A stretch of DNA of 64,000 nucleotides from Sphingomonas sp. SUN039 (GTDB taxonomy: Bacteria; Pseudomonadota; Alphaproteobacteria; Sphingomonadales; Sphingomonadaceae). Location of the stretch: positions 1,718,001-1,782,000 of the forward strand of contig NZ_CP096972.1 of assembly GCF_024758725.1 (NCBI RefSeq), read 5' to 3'. Under the pieces are notes generated by a model. The model made no database searches. It saw only the letters and a list, made by a program, of their open reading frames with translations, and had not been told where the DNA came from. This document shows positions 25,745-34,765 of the stretch, piece after piece (position 1 is the first letter of the stretch; each line of letters opens with the position of its first letter). The position numbers and the translations under genes are program-made.

Positions 25745-27061
25745 ATGGCGACACCGGCATCTTTTGCGGCCACGGGCCCGCTTCGTGGCACCATTACCGT
25801 CCCCGGCGACAAGTCGATTTCGCACCGCGCCTTGATGCTGTCGGCGCTGGCAGTCGGCGAGTCGGTGATCGACGGGCTGCTGGAAGGCGAGGACGTACTC
25901 GCGACGGCGGCGGCCATGCGGGCGATGGGCGCAACCATCGAAAAGCGCGGCGATAGCTGGCACGTCCGGGGCGTCGGCGTCGGCGGGCTGCTCCAGCCGC
26001 AGTCCGCGCTCGACATGGGCAATTCGGGGACATCGACCCGGTTGCTGATGGGCCTTGTCACCAGCCATCCGATTACCGCGACCTTCACCGGCGATGCTTC
26101 GCTCAGCGGCCGCCCGATGGGCCGCGTTATCGATCCGCTCTCGACCATGGGAGCCGACATAACTGCGAGTCCGGGAGGACGGCTGCCACTGATGGTGCGC
26201 GGGCTTTGCCCCGCCATTCCCATCGAATACCGCCTGCCGGTCGCCTCGGCACAGGTGAAGTCGGCGGTGCTCCTCGCGGGCCTCAACACGCCCGGCATCA
26301 CCCGGATTATCGAACCTGTCGCGACCCGCGATCATAGCGAGCGGATGCTGGCCGGATTCGGGGCGGAATTGACGGTCGAAACCGACAGCGCGGGCGTGCG
26401 GACGATCTCGATACGCGGCGAGGCGGAACTGCGGCCCCAGAATATCATCGTTCCCGGCGACCCGTCGTCCGCCGCCTTTGCCACTGTTGCGGCGCTGCTC
26501 GTGCCGGGGTCGGCGGTGACCATTGCCAATGTCGGGATGAACCCAACGCGTGCGGGCTTGTATAACGTGCTGCGCGACATGGGGGCCGACATCGCCTTCG
26601 GCCAGCAACGCGTCGTCGGCGGCGAGCCGGTCGCCGACCTGATCGTCACGCATTCGGCGTTGAGCGGCATCGAACCCGACCCGGCGATCGCCGCGACCAT
26701 GATCGACGAATACCCTGTCCTGTTCGTTGCCGCAGCACTCGCCAAGGGGCGCACGGTGATCCGCGGCATCGAGGAAATGCGCGTCAAGGAATCGGACCGG
26801 ATTGCGGTCATGGCCAAGGCACTCACCGACTGCGGCGCGCGGGTCGAGGAACTCCCCGACGGCCTGATCGTCGACGGCACGGGCGGAGATTTTCTGGCGG
26901 GCGGCGCGACTGTCACGACGCACCTCGACCACCGCATTGCAATGAGCATGACCGTGGCAGGGCTGGTGAGCCGCGCGGCGGTGACCATCGACGATATGTC
27001 ACCGGTTGCCACCAGCTATCCCGGTTTCGCGGCCAGCCTGCGCGAACTGGGTGTGTCGTGA
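25745..27061 (+). CDS. aroA: 3-phosphoshikimate 1-carboxyvinyltransferase (EPSP synthase)
   Basis: This 438-residue cytosolic enzyme joins shikimate-3-phosphate and PEP in the shikimate pathway. It shows the N-terminal GTITVPGDKSISHRALML, the second signature region RLLMGL, and KESDRIAVMAKAL near the C-terminus. LDMGNSGTSTRLLMG appears with the TSTR variant of the substrate-binding loop. It starts an operon aroA-CBU_0592 protein-cmk with 4-bp overlaps, a common arrangement in sphingomonads. Confidence 0.96.
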   Translation: MATPASFAATGPLRGTITVPGDKSISHRALMLSALAVGESVIDGLLEGEDVLATAAAMRAMGATIEKRGDSWHVRGVGVGGLLQPQSALDMGNSGTSTRLLMGLVTSHPITATFTGDASLSGRPMGRVIDPLSTMGADITASPGGRLPLMVRGLCPAIPIEYRLPVASAQVKSAVLLAGLNTPGITRIIEPVATRDHSERMLAGFGAELTVETDSAGVRTISIRGEAELRPQNIIVPGDPSSAAFATVAALLVPGSAVTIANVGMNPTRAGLYNVLRDMGADIAFGQQRVVGGEPVADLIVTHSALSGIEPDPAIAATMIDEYPVLFVAAALAKGRTVIRGIEEMRVKESDRIAVMAKALTDCGARVEELPDGLIVDGTGGDFLAGGATVTTHLDHRIAMSMTVAGLVSRAAVTIDDMSPVATSYPGFAASLRELGVS

Positions 27062-27312
27062 GTCCGCTGATCGCCGACATTATCGGCCTGTGCGGCAGCG
27101 CAGTCTTCATCGGCGCGTTCGGCTATGCCAATATCTCTCCGTCGATGGACAAGGTGCTGTTCAACATCCTCAACCTGGTCGGCGCCATCCTGTTGCTCGT
27201 CTCGCTCTCCGTAAATTTCAATCTGGCGGCGGCCGTGCTCGAGGGAGCATGGGCGTGCATCGCGCTGGCGGGGCTGGTTACGGCGCTCAACGCGCGTAGA
27301 AGGCGGACATGA
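27058..27312 (+). CDS. Small membrane protein, CBU_0592-like
   Basis: This 84-residue protein has three hydrophobic segments (IIGLCGSAVFIGAFGYA, LNLVGAILLLVSLSV, AWACIALAGLVTAL). It starts with GTG inside the aroA stop codon (GTGA) and ends overlapping cmk (ATGA), so translation is coupled to both. Function unknown. Confidence 0.8.
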   Translation: MSPLIADIIGLCGSAVFIGAFGYANISPSMDKVLFNILNLVGAILLLVSLSVNFNLAAAVLEGAWACIALAGLVTALNARRRRT

Positions 27313-27929
27313 TCATCGCCGTCGATGGACCCGCCGCATCGGGCAAAGGCACGATTGCCCGCGCGCTCGCCGGGCATTTCGACCTGCCGCATCTCGATAC
27401 CGGCCTGCTCTACCGCGCGGTGGGGCTGTCGGTGCTACGCCATGGCGGCGATCCTGCGCATGAGATCGATGCCCTTCGCGCCTGCGGGTTCAGCGACGCA
27501 ATGCTGCACGATCCCGATATCCGCTGCGAAGCCGCCTCCAAGGCCGCTTCGGTGGTGTCGGCGCATCCGGCGGTGCGAACCAAATTGCTCCAGCGACAGC
27601 TCGATTTCGCGTCTCAGCCCGGCGGGGCCGTGCTCGACGGGCGCGATATCGGGACCGTCATCGCACCGGCTGCGGACGCCAAATTATTCGTGACCGCGAC
27701 GCCCGATATCCGCGCGAAGCGACGCTTCGCCCAGCTCGTCGGCGAAGGCAGCCATGTCGCCTATGACCATGTCCTGACCGACATCCTCGACCGCGACGCG
27801 CGCGATTCCGGGCGCGATGCGGCGCCCTTGCGACAGGCCGACGATGCGGTGTTGGTCGACACCAGTGCCATGGGCATCGCCGAGGCTGTTGCCGAAGCAA
27901 TCCGGCTCGTCGAGACGCGCCGGACCTGA
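27309..27929 (+). CDS. cmk: Cytidylate kinase
   Basis: This 206-residue P-loop kinase phosphorylates CMP/dCMP. It has Walker A GPAASGKGT at residues 7-15, HLDTGLLYRAVG, LDGRDIGTVIAPAAD and a DILDRDARDSGRDAAPLR segment, all typical. It overlaps the preceding gene by 4 bp. rpsA follows downstream, as in many bacteria where cmk-rpsA-ihfB are linked, but here an aspartic-protease gene lies between. Confidence 0.95.
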   Translation: MIIAVDGPAASGKGTIARALAGHFDLPHLDTGLLYRAVGLSVLRHGGDPAHEIDALRACGFSDAMLHDPDIRCEAASKAASVVSAHPAVRTKLLQRQLDFASQPGGAVLDGRDIGTVIAPAADAKLFVTATPDIRAKRRFAQLVGEGSHVAYDHVLTDILDRDARDSGRDAAPLRQADDAVLVDTSAMGIAEAVAEAIRLVETRRT

Positions 27930-27941
27930 TAGTTTCGCCCC

Positions 27942-28976
27942 ATGGCGGGCCATCGCACGACATTCGTCCTCTTTACCGTTGCTGCCTTCGGCATCGGCGC
28001 GGCACCGCCGAAATCCCTGCCGCCCGCTCCCATGCCGCCACTCGTCCCTGCCGAACACGACGCCACCCTCGCCATCGCCGGCAAGGAGGTCGCCGCGCGC
28101 AAGGTCGACACGCGCATGACGGTCGCGGTGAAAGTGAACGACACTGGCCCCTACCGCTTCGTCGTCGACAGCGGCGCCGATACATCGGTGGTCGGGCAAC
28201 GCATTGCGAAAGCACTCGCGCTTCCTGCCGGTCGCTCCGCGATCCTCAACGGCATCACGGCCACCAGCCGCGTCGAGCGCGTCCTCGTCGACAGGCTGAC
28301 GATCGGCGACACGCATGTCCCCAATCTCGAGCTGCCCGTGCTCGCCGAACGCGATCTCGGCGGCGACGGCATGCTCGGCATCGATGCGCTCGCGGAGCAG
28401 CGGTTGATGCTCGATTTCGAAAAGCGCCTGATCAAGATCGAGGATGCCAGCCGCCCTGCCCCGCGCTATGACGGCGAAATCGTCGTCACGGCCCGCCTCC
28501 GCAAAGGACAGCTGATCCTGACTCAGGCGCGCGCCAACGGGAAACTTCTCAGTGCCGTCATCGACACGGGCTCCGAAATCACCATCGGCAATTCGGTGTT
28601 GCGCGACCAGTTGCTGCGGCGCGGCACCAAATTTACCGAGATCGAGGCGATCGGCGTCACCGGTGTCTCGATGAAGCTCAAGATCGCGCGGGTTCGCGAA
28701 TTACGTCTCGGGCCGGTCGTGCTTGGGGATGTCCCGCTCGCCTTTGCCGATGTGCCGCCTTTTGCCGTCTTCGGTCTTTCGGATCAGCCCGCGATGCTGC
28801 TCGGCACCGACATGATGGACGCGTTTCGCCGCGTGTCGCTCGACTTTCGCGCGCGCAAGGTCCGCTTCCAATTGCGCCGCTGCCAGTCCGACGGGATCAG
28901 TATCGGCACTGACCGCTCGTCGAGCCTGTCGCGCATCTCGATGGACGACGGCAGCAGCGCGGCATGCCTCCGGTAA
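27942..28976 (+). CDS. Exported retropepsin-like aspartic protease family protein
   Basis: This 344-residue protein has a hydrophobic N-terminus (TTFVLFTVAAFGIGA) suggesting export. Two pepsin/retropepsin-like lobes each carry a catalytic motif: FVVDSGADTSVVG (about residue 75) and AVIDTGSEITIG (about residue 208). Both motifs on one chain would make a single-chain aspartic protease. It lies 12 bp after cmk and may be cotranscribed with it. Substrate unknown. Confidence 0.8.
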   Translation: MAGHRTTFVLFTVAAFGIGAAPPKSLPPAPMPPLVPAEHDATLAIAGKEVAARKVDTRMTVAVKVNDTGPYRFVVDSGADTSVVGQRIAKALALPAGRSAILNGITATSRVERVLVDRLTIGDTHVPNLELPVLAERDLGGDGMLGIDALAEQRLMLDFEKRLIKIEDASRPAPRYDGEIVVTARLRKGQLILTQARANGKLLSAVIDTGSEITIGNSVLRDQLLRRGTKFTEIEAIGVTGVSMKLKIARVRELRLGPVVLGDVPLAFADVPPFAVFGLSDQPAMLLGTDMMDAFRRVSLDFRARKVRFQLRRCQSDGISIGTDRSSSLSRISMDDGSSAACLR

Positions 28977-29222
28977 GCGCGCTTGTCTTTCGCCCCCTCC
29001 TTCGCTATGGGCGCGGCGTCCAGCGGGCGTCGGGAGCCTCGCGGAGGAAGGCGTGCGGAGCAATCTGCGCGCCGTTTTCGCTTTAGCGTTGTCCTTCGTG
29101 CCAAGTCCCCTGCCGCGTGCCGGACACCGTGCCAGACATGGGGTCTGCGCGGTCGTTCTGGTCAAAAGACCGGCGGAACCAACCGCCTGGCCGGAAAAAT
29201 TCGATACAGGAATCTATCTTTT

Positions 29223-30941
29223 ATGGCGACAGCCGCACTCCCGACCCGCGACGATTTCGCGGCCCTCCTTGAAGAAACCCTCGGTGCCGACGGCACGTTC
29301 GAAGGGAAAGTGGTCAAGGGCATCGTTACCGCCATCGAAAACGACCTCGCCGTCATCGACGTCGGTCTGAAGTCCGAAGGCCGCGTCCGGTTGAGCGAAT
29401 TCGCCGCTCCCGGCCAGAAAGCAGATCTGAAAGTCGGCGACGAAGTCGAAGTGTTCGTCGACCGCGTCGAGAACATGCACGGCGAAGCGATGCTCAGCCG
29501 CGACCGCGCCCGCCGCGAAGCCGCATGGGACAAGCTCGAGCAGGAGTTCACCAAGTCGGCGCGCGTCGATGGCGTGATCTTCGGTCGCGTCAAGGGCGGC
29601 TTCACTGTCGACCTCGACGGTGCCGTGGCCTTCCTGCCCGGCTCGCAGGTCGATATCCGTCCGGTCCGCGACGTGCAGCCGCTGATGGACATTCCGCAGC
29701 CGTTCCAAATCCTGAAAATGGACCGCAAGCGCGGCAACATCGTCGTGTCGCGCCGTGCGATCCTCGAGGAAAGCCGTGCCGAAGCGCGCACCGGCCTTAT
29801 CTCGACGCTCAGCGAAGGCCAGATCATCGACGGCGTCGTCAAGAACATCACCGATTACGGTGCGTTCGTGGACCTCGGCGGCATCGACGGCCTGCTCCAT
29901 GTCACCGACATGAGCTACAAGCGCGTCAACCACCCGAGCGAAGTCATCAACATCGGTGACACGGTGAAGGTGCAGATCGTCCGCATCAACAAGGACACGC
30001 AGCGGATCTCGCTCGGCATGAAGCAGCTCGAGAGCGATCCGTGGGAAGGCGCAGAAGCGAAATACGCGATCGGCACCAAGCTGTCGGGTCGCGTCACCAA
30101 CATCACCGAATATGGTGCGTTCGTCGAACTGGAACCGGGCATCGAAGGCCTGGTCCATGTCAGCGAAATGTCGTGGACCAAGAAGAACGTCCACCCCGGC
30201 AAGATCGTTTCGACCTCGCAGGAAGTCGAAGTCATCGTGCTCGAGGTCGACAGCGAAAAGCGTCGCGTGTCGCTCGGCCTCAAGCAGGCGATCAGCAATC
30301 CGTGGGAGCAGTTCGAAGCCGATCATCCCGTGGGCTCGACGGTCGAGGGCGAAGTCAAGAACTCGACCGAATTCGGCCTGTTCATCGGGCTCGACGGCGA
30401 CGTCGACGGCATGGTCCACATGTCGGACATCGCCTGGGGCATTTCGGGCGAAGACGCGCTCAACCTGCACCGCAAGGGCGAGACGGTTCAGGCCATCGTG
30501 CTGGCCATCGAAGCCGACAAGGAGCGCATCTCGCTCGGCATGAAGCAGCTTGAAAAGGGCGCGCCGGCCATGGCGGGTTCGGCTGCGGCGACCAGCGGCG
30601 CGAGCGTTGCCAAGAACGCAATCGTGACGGTGACGGTCCTCGAAGTTCGCGACGGCGGCCTCGAAGTCCAGATCGGCGACGATGGCGCGACCGGTTTCAT
30701 CAAGCGGAGCGACCTCGGTCGCGACCGTGACGAGCAGCGCGCCGAACGCTTCCAGACCGGACAGAAGTTCGACGCAATGGTCACCGGTTTCGACCGTTCG
30801 AAAAAGCCGACCTTCTCGATCAAGGCCATGCAGATGGCCGAAGAGAAGCAGGCGGTCGCGCAATATGGTTCGTCCGATTCGGGCGCATCGCTGGGCGACA
30901 TCCTCGGCGAAGCGCTGAAGGCTCGCGAACCCAAGGCGTAA
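29223..30941 (+). CDS. rpsA: 30S ribosomal protein S1
   Basis: This 572-residue protein binds mRNA on the 30S subunit. It begins MATAALPTRDDFAALLEETL and contains six S1 RNA-binding domains, recognizable by repeats such as GVVKNITDYGAFVDLGGIDGL, GRVTNITEYGAFVELEPGIE and GEVKNSTEFGLFIGLDGDVD. ATG 29223 is preferred because the 240 residues-worth of open frame upstream shows no S1 similarity. The 246-bp gap before it (28977-29222) holds no gene I can support and is probably its leader. Confidence 0.97.
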   Translation: MATAALPTRDDFAALLEETLGADGTFEGKVVKGIVTAIENDLAVIDVGLKSEGRVRLSEFAAPGQKADLKVGDEVEVFVDRVENMHGEAMLSRDRARREAAWDKLEQEFTKSARVDGVIFGRVKGGFTVDLDGAVAFLPGSQVDIRPVRDVQPLMDIPQPFQILKMDRKRGNIVVSRRAILEESRAEARTGLISTLSEGQIIDGVVKNITDYGAFVDLGGIDGLLHVTDMSYKRVNHPSEVINIGDTVKVQIVRINKDTQRISLGMKQLESDPWEGAEAKYAIGTKLSGRVTNITEYGAFVELEPGIEGLVHVSEMSWTKKNVHPGKIVSTSQEVEVIVLEVDSEKRRVSLGLKQAISNPWEQFEADHPVGSTVEGEVKNSTEFGLFIGLDGDVDGMVHMSDIAWGISGEDALNLHRKGETVQAIVLAIEADKERISLGMKQLEKGAPAMAGSAAATSGASVAKNAIVTVTVLEVRDGGLEVQIGDDGATGFIKRSDLGRDRDEQRAERFQTGQKFDAMVTGFDRSKKPTFSIKAMQMAEEKQAVAQYGSSDSGASLGDILGEALKAREPKA

Positions 30942-30981
30942 CTGCCTGATTAGGTTCGGGAACGTAACAAATACTGTGAAG

Positions 30982-31011
30982 GGCGGCACCCGGCTTGCGC
31001 TTGGTGCCGCC
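30982..31011 (+). terminator. Intrinsic-type terminator after rpsA
   Basis: GGCGGCACC (30982-30990) pairs perfectly with GGTGCCGCC (31003-31011) across a 12-nt loop, followed by TTCGCTAG rather than a clean T-run. It lies 40 bp after the rpsA stop. Confidence 0.7.
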
Positions 31012-31107
31012 TTCGCTAGATTGCCGCGCGCACTGCCCGTTGCGTGATGAGTTTGGGCATCTGCACGCGCCTGTCCCGGTGGTGGGGCGAGCAAGCGGGG
31101 AAATGCC

Positions 31108-31386
31108 TTGATCCGATCCGAACTCGTCACGCAACTCGCGACCGAAAATCCGGGCCTCACCGTCCGCGACGTCGAAGCCATCGTCGAATGTTTCTTCGAC
31201 GACATCATCGCCCAGCTTGCCGATGGCGGTCGTGTCGAGCTGCGCGGCTTCGGCACTTTCTCGACCCGCGCGCGAGACGGCCGCACCGGTCGCAACCCGC
31301 GGACCGGCGATCCGGTCGACATCGCGTCGAAGCGCGTCCCCTATTTCAAGCCCGGCAAGGAAATGCGCGACCGTTTGAACGTGTGA
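31108..31386 (+). CDS. ihfB: Integration host factor, beta subunit
   Basis: This 92-residue DNA-bending protein has [21 protein letters not shown], the beta-arm region [15 protein letters not shown], and [12 protein letters not shown] typical of IHF-beta. It pairs with IHF-alpha (encoded elsewhere). The start is TTG at 31108, supported by GCGGGGA about eight bases upstream; the nearby ATG at 31103 is out of frame. Follows rpsA as usual in proteobacteria. Confidence 0.95.
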   Translation: MIRSELVTQLATENPGLTVRDVEAIVECFFDDIIAQLADGGRVELRGFGTFSTRARDGRTGRNPRTGDPVDIASKRVPYFKPGKEMRDRLNV

Positions 31387-31408
31387 CGCTATGACGGCGC
31401 AACTTCGC

Positions 31409-31494
31409 GCGGACGTGGCGAAACCGGTAGACGCAGCGGACTTAAAATCCGCTTCCCCCAGGGAGTGTGGGTTCGAGTCCCACCGTCCGCACCA
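31409..31494 (+). tRNA. tRNA-Leu (anticodon TAA)
   Basis: An 86-nt class II tRNA with acceptor GCGGACG/CGTCCGC, anticodon stem GCGGA/TCCGC around CTTAAAA (anticodon TAA), a long variable arm (TTCCCCCAGGGAGT), T-loop GGTTCGAGTCC and encoded CCA. It starts 22 bp after ihfB. Confidence 0.95.
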
Positions 31495-31574
31495 GCGTTA
31501 GACTGGCTCCAGCAAGGTGCTGCTCGAGCGCTAGGTGGTTAGCAGTCGTTGGTTCACCGCCGGCAGCATCGACA

Positions 31575-32624
31575 TCACAGCGCGGTCTCGACCGACGTCG
31601 TTTTCGCCGGAACTTGTGTCATCAGCCGGTCGATGATCCGGCGTACCCGCACACCGCCCTCATCGATATTATAGGCGCGCAACTTGAGGGCGGGATTGGC
31701 ATCGATCGAACGCTGCTGCGCTTCCAATATCTCGACATCTTCGAGGAAGACGCCGCCCTGCCCGTTCTTGAACCGTGCGGTGAAGCCCGGATCGTCGGTC
31801 TGGAAATTGCGCGCCATTCCCCAGAAATAATGGCTCGTGGTTTCGGTCTCGGGCGTCATCACGTCGATGACGAACCCGCGAACGCCCCGGTCGTGGTCGG
31901 CAAGCGTGGCACCGGCCCCCAGTGGCGCGACGCCGACGTCGATGATGACAGCGGACGGCGCAATAAACTCGCAGATTTGCCAGCGATCGACCTTGCCGGT
32001 CTGCTTGAGCGCCATGCTCCAGAACGGTGGGGCATCGACCCCTGCCATCCAGCGCGTCACAAAGACCTTGTCGCCCTCGACGCGGGTCTCGATGGGCGTT
32101 TCCATCAGTTCGGGCTGGCCGATCGACCCCGCGTGCACATAGGTTTCGTGGGTCAGATCCATCAGATTGTCGATGACCAGCCGGTAATCGCATTTGATCG
32201 GGTAATAGCCGCCGTCGAACGCCCAGCCGGGGGTGGAACAGGGCCACAGGTCGGGGATCAGCGCCGGGTCGGCCAGCGCGCGGTCGCCGACCCATATCCA
32301 GACGAAGCGGTGGCGTTCCTCCACAGCAAAGGTCTCGGTACAGACGCGCCGGTTTACCGGATCGGTCTTGATCGGCATTTCCTCGGCAACGCCATCGGCT
32401 CCGATTTTCAGCCCATGATAGCGACACCGGATGGAATCGCCCTCCTTGATCCCCATCGACAGCGGCAACAAGCGGTGCGGACACGCATCGCGCATGGCTA
32501 CAACGCTCCGGTCCAGCTTTCGCCACGCCACCACCGGGACGCCGCAAATCGTGCGGGCGAGCGGTGCCGTATCGACCTCGCTATCCCAGCCCAGAACATA
32601 CCAGGCATTTCGAATATGGGTCAT
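31575..32624 (-). CDS. Rieske [2Fe-2S] aromatic oxygenase, vanillate O-demethylase oxygenase-like
   Basis: This 349-residue oxygenase component has an N-terminal Rieske cluster site Cys48-x-His50 and Cys67-x2-His70 (ACPHR and CRYHG). A mononuclear iron site follows in DNLMDLTHETYVHAG. The start MTHIRNAWYVLGWDSEV is typical of the VanA/TsaM-like group, which demethylates or hydroxylates aromatic acids using a separate reductase. No reductase gene is adjacent. A 55-codon frame overlapping its ATG upstream is not convincing. Confidence 0.88.
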   Translation of the reverse strand: MTHIRNAWYVLGWDSEVDTAPLARTICGVPVVAWRKLDRSVVAMRDACPHRLLPLSMGIKEGDSIRCRYHGLKIGADGVAEEMPIKTDPVNRRVCTETFAVEERHRFVWIWVGDRALADPALIPDLWPCSTPGWAFDGGYYPIKCDYRLVIDNLMDLTHETYVHAGSIGQPELMETPIETRVEGDKVFVTRWMAGVDAPPFWSMALKQTGKVDRWQICEFIAPSAVIIDVGVAPLGAGATLADHDRGVRGFVIDVMTPETETTSHYFWGMARNFQTDDPGFTARFKNGQGGVFLEDVEILEAQQRSIDANPALKLRAYNIDEGGVRVRRIIDRLMTQVPAKTTSVETAL

Positions 32625-32786
32625 GACTGCATTCCCGGTTTGTAGCGGATCCCGACTTCGCGGCGTTCGTGCGCGCTGGCAAGACCCGAATGCAACACGT
32701 CCGTGACGGCAACCGCTTCAGCTGCGGGTGCGGATGCGACGCGATGGGTGGTTGCGGCTGGCACCCTGGCCAGCGCATAAGAGCGC

Positions 32787-34250
32787 ATGTCCGCGCGCCG
32801 CTTGCTCCTGCTCGCACTACCCGCTTTGCTGGCGTCGTGCAGCGATCCGCGCGACGACGGGGAAATCGACGTCAGCGTGATCGGATCCCGGCCGGCAATG
32901 GTCGACCCCGATCGCGCGCCCTTGTCATCCGGCGATACGATGCTCGCGGCTTCGACGGCGATGGGCCTTGTCGCGCTCGACGGCAACGGACAGGTCGAAC
33001 CCGCGCTCGCCGAAAGCTGGATTGTTACCAGCGACGGCCTCAGCACGATTTTTCGCATACGCCAGGTCCAATGGCCCGATGGCACCGTCGTCACCGGCGA
33101 CGATGTCGCACGCAGCCTGAACCGCGCCATCGCCGCCGACAGCCGCAACCCGATGAAACCATTGCTGACCGCCGTCGACAGCTTCGTCGGCATGACCGGG
33201 CGCGTCGTCGAAGTGCGGCTGAAAGTACCGCGGCCCAATTTGCTGCAACTGCTCGCCCAGCCCGAACTCGGCATCCGTCGCGACGGGCGCGGCACCGGGC
33301 CGTTCCGCATCGCCCGCCTGCGCGGCAACAGCGTGCGGCTGGTGCCGATCGTTCATGACGACGATGCCCCCGACCGGATGCCCGATGCCGTGCTGCTCCG
33401 TTACGAACGGGCGGCGCTCGCTATCGCCCGGTTTCAGGCGGAAAAGAGCGACCTCGTCACCGGCGGAACGCTGGCCGACTGGCCGACCGTGCGCGCCGCC
33501 CGGACACGCCCCGGCATCCTGCGCTTCGATGCCGGACAGGGGCTGTTCGGACTGGAAGTCGTCGGCAAATCCACATTCCTGTCGACAAGCAGCGTCCGCA
33601 ACGCGCTGTCGATGGCGATCGACCGCAGCGCCCTGCCCCGCGCGCTCGACATCGACGGCTGGACGGTATCGAACACCGTGCTGCCCATCCAGTTCGATAG
33701 CGCCAAGCCGCCTGCACAGCCCGACTGGGCCGGCGATTCCATCGGCCAGCGCCGCGCCGCCGCGGCCGAACGCATCGCGGACTGGCGCAGCGGCGGGCGG
33801 ACGCCGCCCATATTGAGGATCGCCCTGCCCGCCGGACCCGGAATGCGTATCCTGTTCGCGCATATTGCCGCCGACTGGCGCCGGATCGGGGTCCGCGCCG
33901 TTGCCGTATCGCCCGGTGCCAGCGACATCGATCTTCGCCTGATCGATGCGGTGGCCCCCAATGCCAGCGCGAACTGGTTCCTGACACGTTTGTCGTGCGC
34001 GGCGGGGCTGGTCTGCGATGCCAAGGGCGACGGATCGCTCAATGCCTCGCGCAGCGCCGCGACGCTCGCCGCCCGGTCGGCGCGTATTGCCGATGCCGAC
34101 GCCGATCTGACGACGCGCGCGAGCTTCATTCCGCTCGGTGTGCCGATGCGCTGGTCGCTGGTCGATCCGGCGCTGAGCGGCTGGAAGGAGAATGCGCTCG
34201 GCATGCATCCGCTGAACGAGCTGCGCCCACCGCGCGAGCGGGCAAACTGA
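32787..34250 (+). CDS. ABC-type solute-binding lipoprotein, family 5 (oligopeptide/nickel type)
   Basis: This 487-residue protein has a lipoprotein signal peptide with lipobox LLASC (Cys18). Family-5 features follow: GLVALDGNGQVEPALAESW, IFRIRQVQWPDGTVVTGDDVARSLNRAI and VRNALSMAIDRSALPRAL. These proteins deliver peptides or other solutes to an ABC permease. No permease or ATPase gene lies nearby, so it is an orphan. The 162 bp before it, shared with the divergent oxygenase, show no other supported feature. Confidence 0.8.
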   Translation: MSARRLLLLALPALLASCSDPRDDGEIDVSVIGSRPAMVDPDRAPLSSGDTMLAASTAMGLVALDGNGQVEPALAESWIVTSDGLSTIFRIRQVQWPDGTVVTGDDVARSLNRAIAADSRNPMKPLLTAVDSFVGMTGRVVEVRLKVPRPNLLQLLAQPELGIRRDGRGTGPFRIARLRGNSVRLVPIVHDDDAPDRMPDAVLLRYERAALAIARFQAEKSDLVTGGTLADWPTVRAARTRPGILRFDAGQGLFGLEVVGKSTFLSTSSVRNALSMAIDRSALPRALDIDGWTVSNTVLPIQFDSAKPPAQPDWAGDSIGQRRAAAAERIADWRSGGRTPPILRIALPAGPGMRILFAHIAADWRRIGVRAVAVSPGASDIDLRLIDAVAPNASANWFLTRLSCAAGLVCDAKGDGSLNASRSAATLAARSARIADADADLTTRASFIPLGVPMRWSLVDPALSGWKENALGMHPLNELRPPRERAN

Positions 34251-34345
34251 GCAACGCAGCACTGTAGAAAACTGTGGCTGCCGGGCAGAATGCTGGCATT
34301 CGCGCGCACCCTTCCCATATTCGTCCGGCAAGGAGACCGTCACCG

Positions 34346-34765
34346 ATGGCCGACACGATCGATTTCAACGCGCTGACCGCCAAGGCGGGCTTGGCTGGCA
34401 CACACCCTGCCGCTGTCCGTCGCCGCATCGAGGGGATGGAAAAGCTGCTGGAGGGACTGTTCGTCATTCCCGGCACCAGCACGCGGGTCGGCCTCGACGT
34501 CTTGCTCGACTTCATTCCCGTCGGCGGCAGCGTGATTGCGGCGGTGATGGGCAGCTGGCTGGCCTGGGAAGCGCGCAACCTCGGCATGCCCAAGCACGCC
34601 TATCTGCGGATCGCGGGCAATATCGGCGTCGATGCGCTGCTGGGTGCCATTCCGCTGGTGGGCGCGGTGCCCGACTTCTTCTTCCGGTCGAACACGCGCA
34701 ATCTGAAAATCATCAAGAAGCACCTCGACAAGCACCACCCGGGGACGGCGGTCATCGACGGCTAA
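34346..34765 (+). CDS. DUF4112 family membrane protein
   Basis: This 139-residue protein has two hydrophobic stretches, LDVLLDFIPVGGSVIAAVMG and NIGVDALLGAIPLVGAVPDF, and the F-x-SNTRNLKII motif typical of DUF4112. AAGGAGA lies ten bases before ATG 34346. Function unknown. It converges with the RNase T2 gene, overlapping by 4 bp at the ends. Confidence 0.85.
   Translation: MADTIDFNALTAKAGLAGTHPAAVRRRIEGMEKLLEGLFVIPGTSTRVGLDVLLDFIPVGGSVIAAVMGSWLAWEARNLGMPKHAYLRIAGNIGVDALLGAIPLVGAVPDFFFRSNTRNLKIIKKHLDKHHPGTAVIDG

Noticed and set aside
28664-28680. CACCGGTGTC as a fifth LacI operator
   Set aside because: It lies inside the aspartic-protease coding region and lacks the TGA/TTA flanks of the other sites.
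28977-29222. In-frame upstream extension of rpsA
   Set aside because: The extra residues are Arg-rich and unlike S1; the protein starts naturally at MATAALPTRDDF, so this is treated as leader.
32621-32788. 55-codon minus-strand frame overlapping the Rieske oxygenase ATG (ATGA)
   Set aside because: No recognizable family, Ala/Arg-rich composition typical of shadow frames, and it shares its ATG region with the start of the divergent lipoprotein gene.
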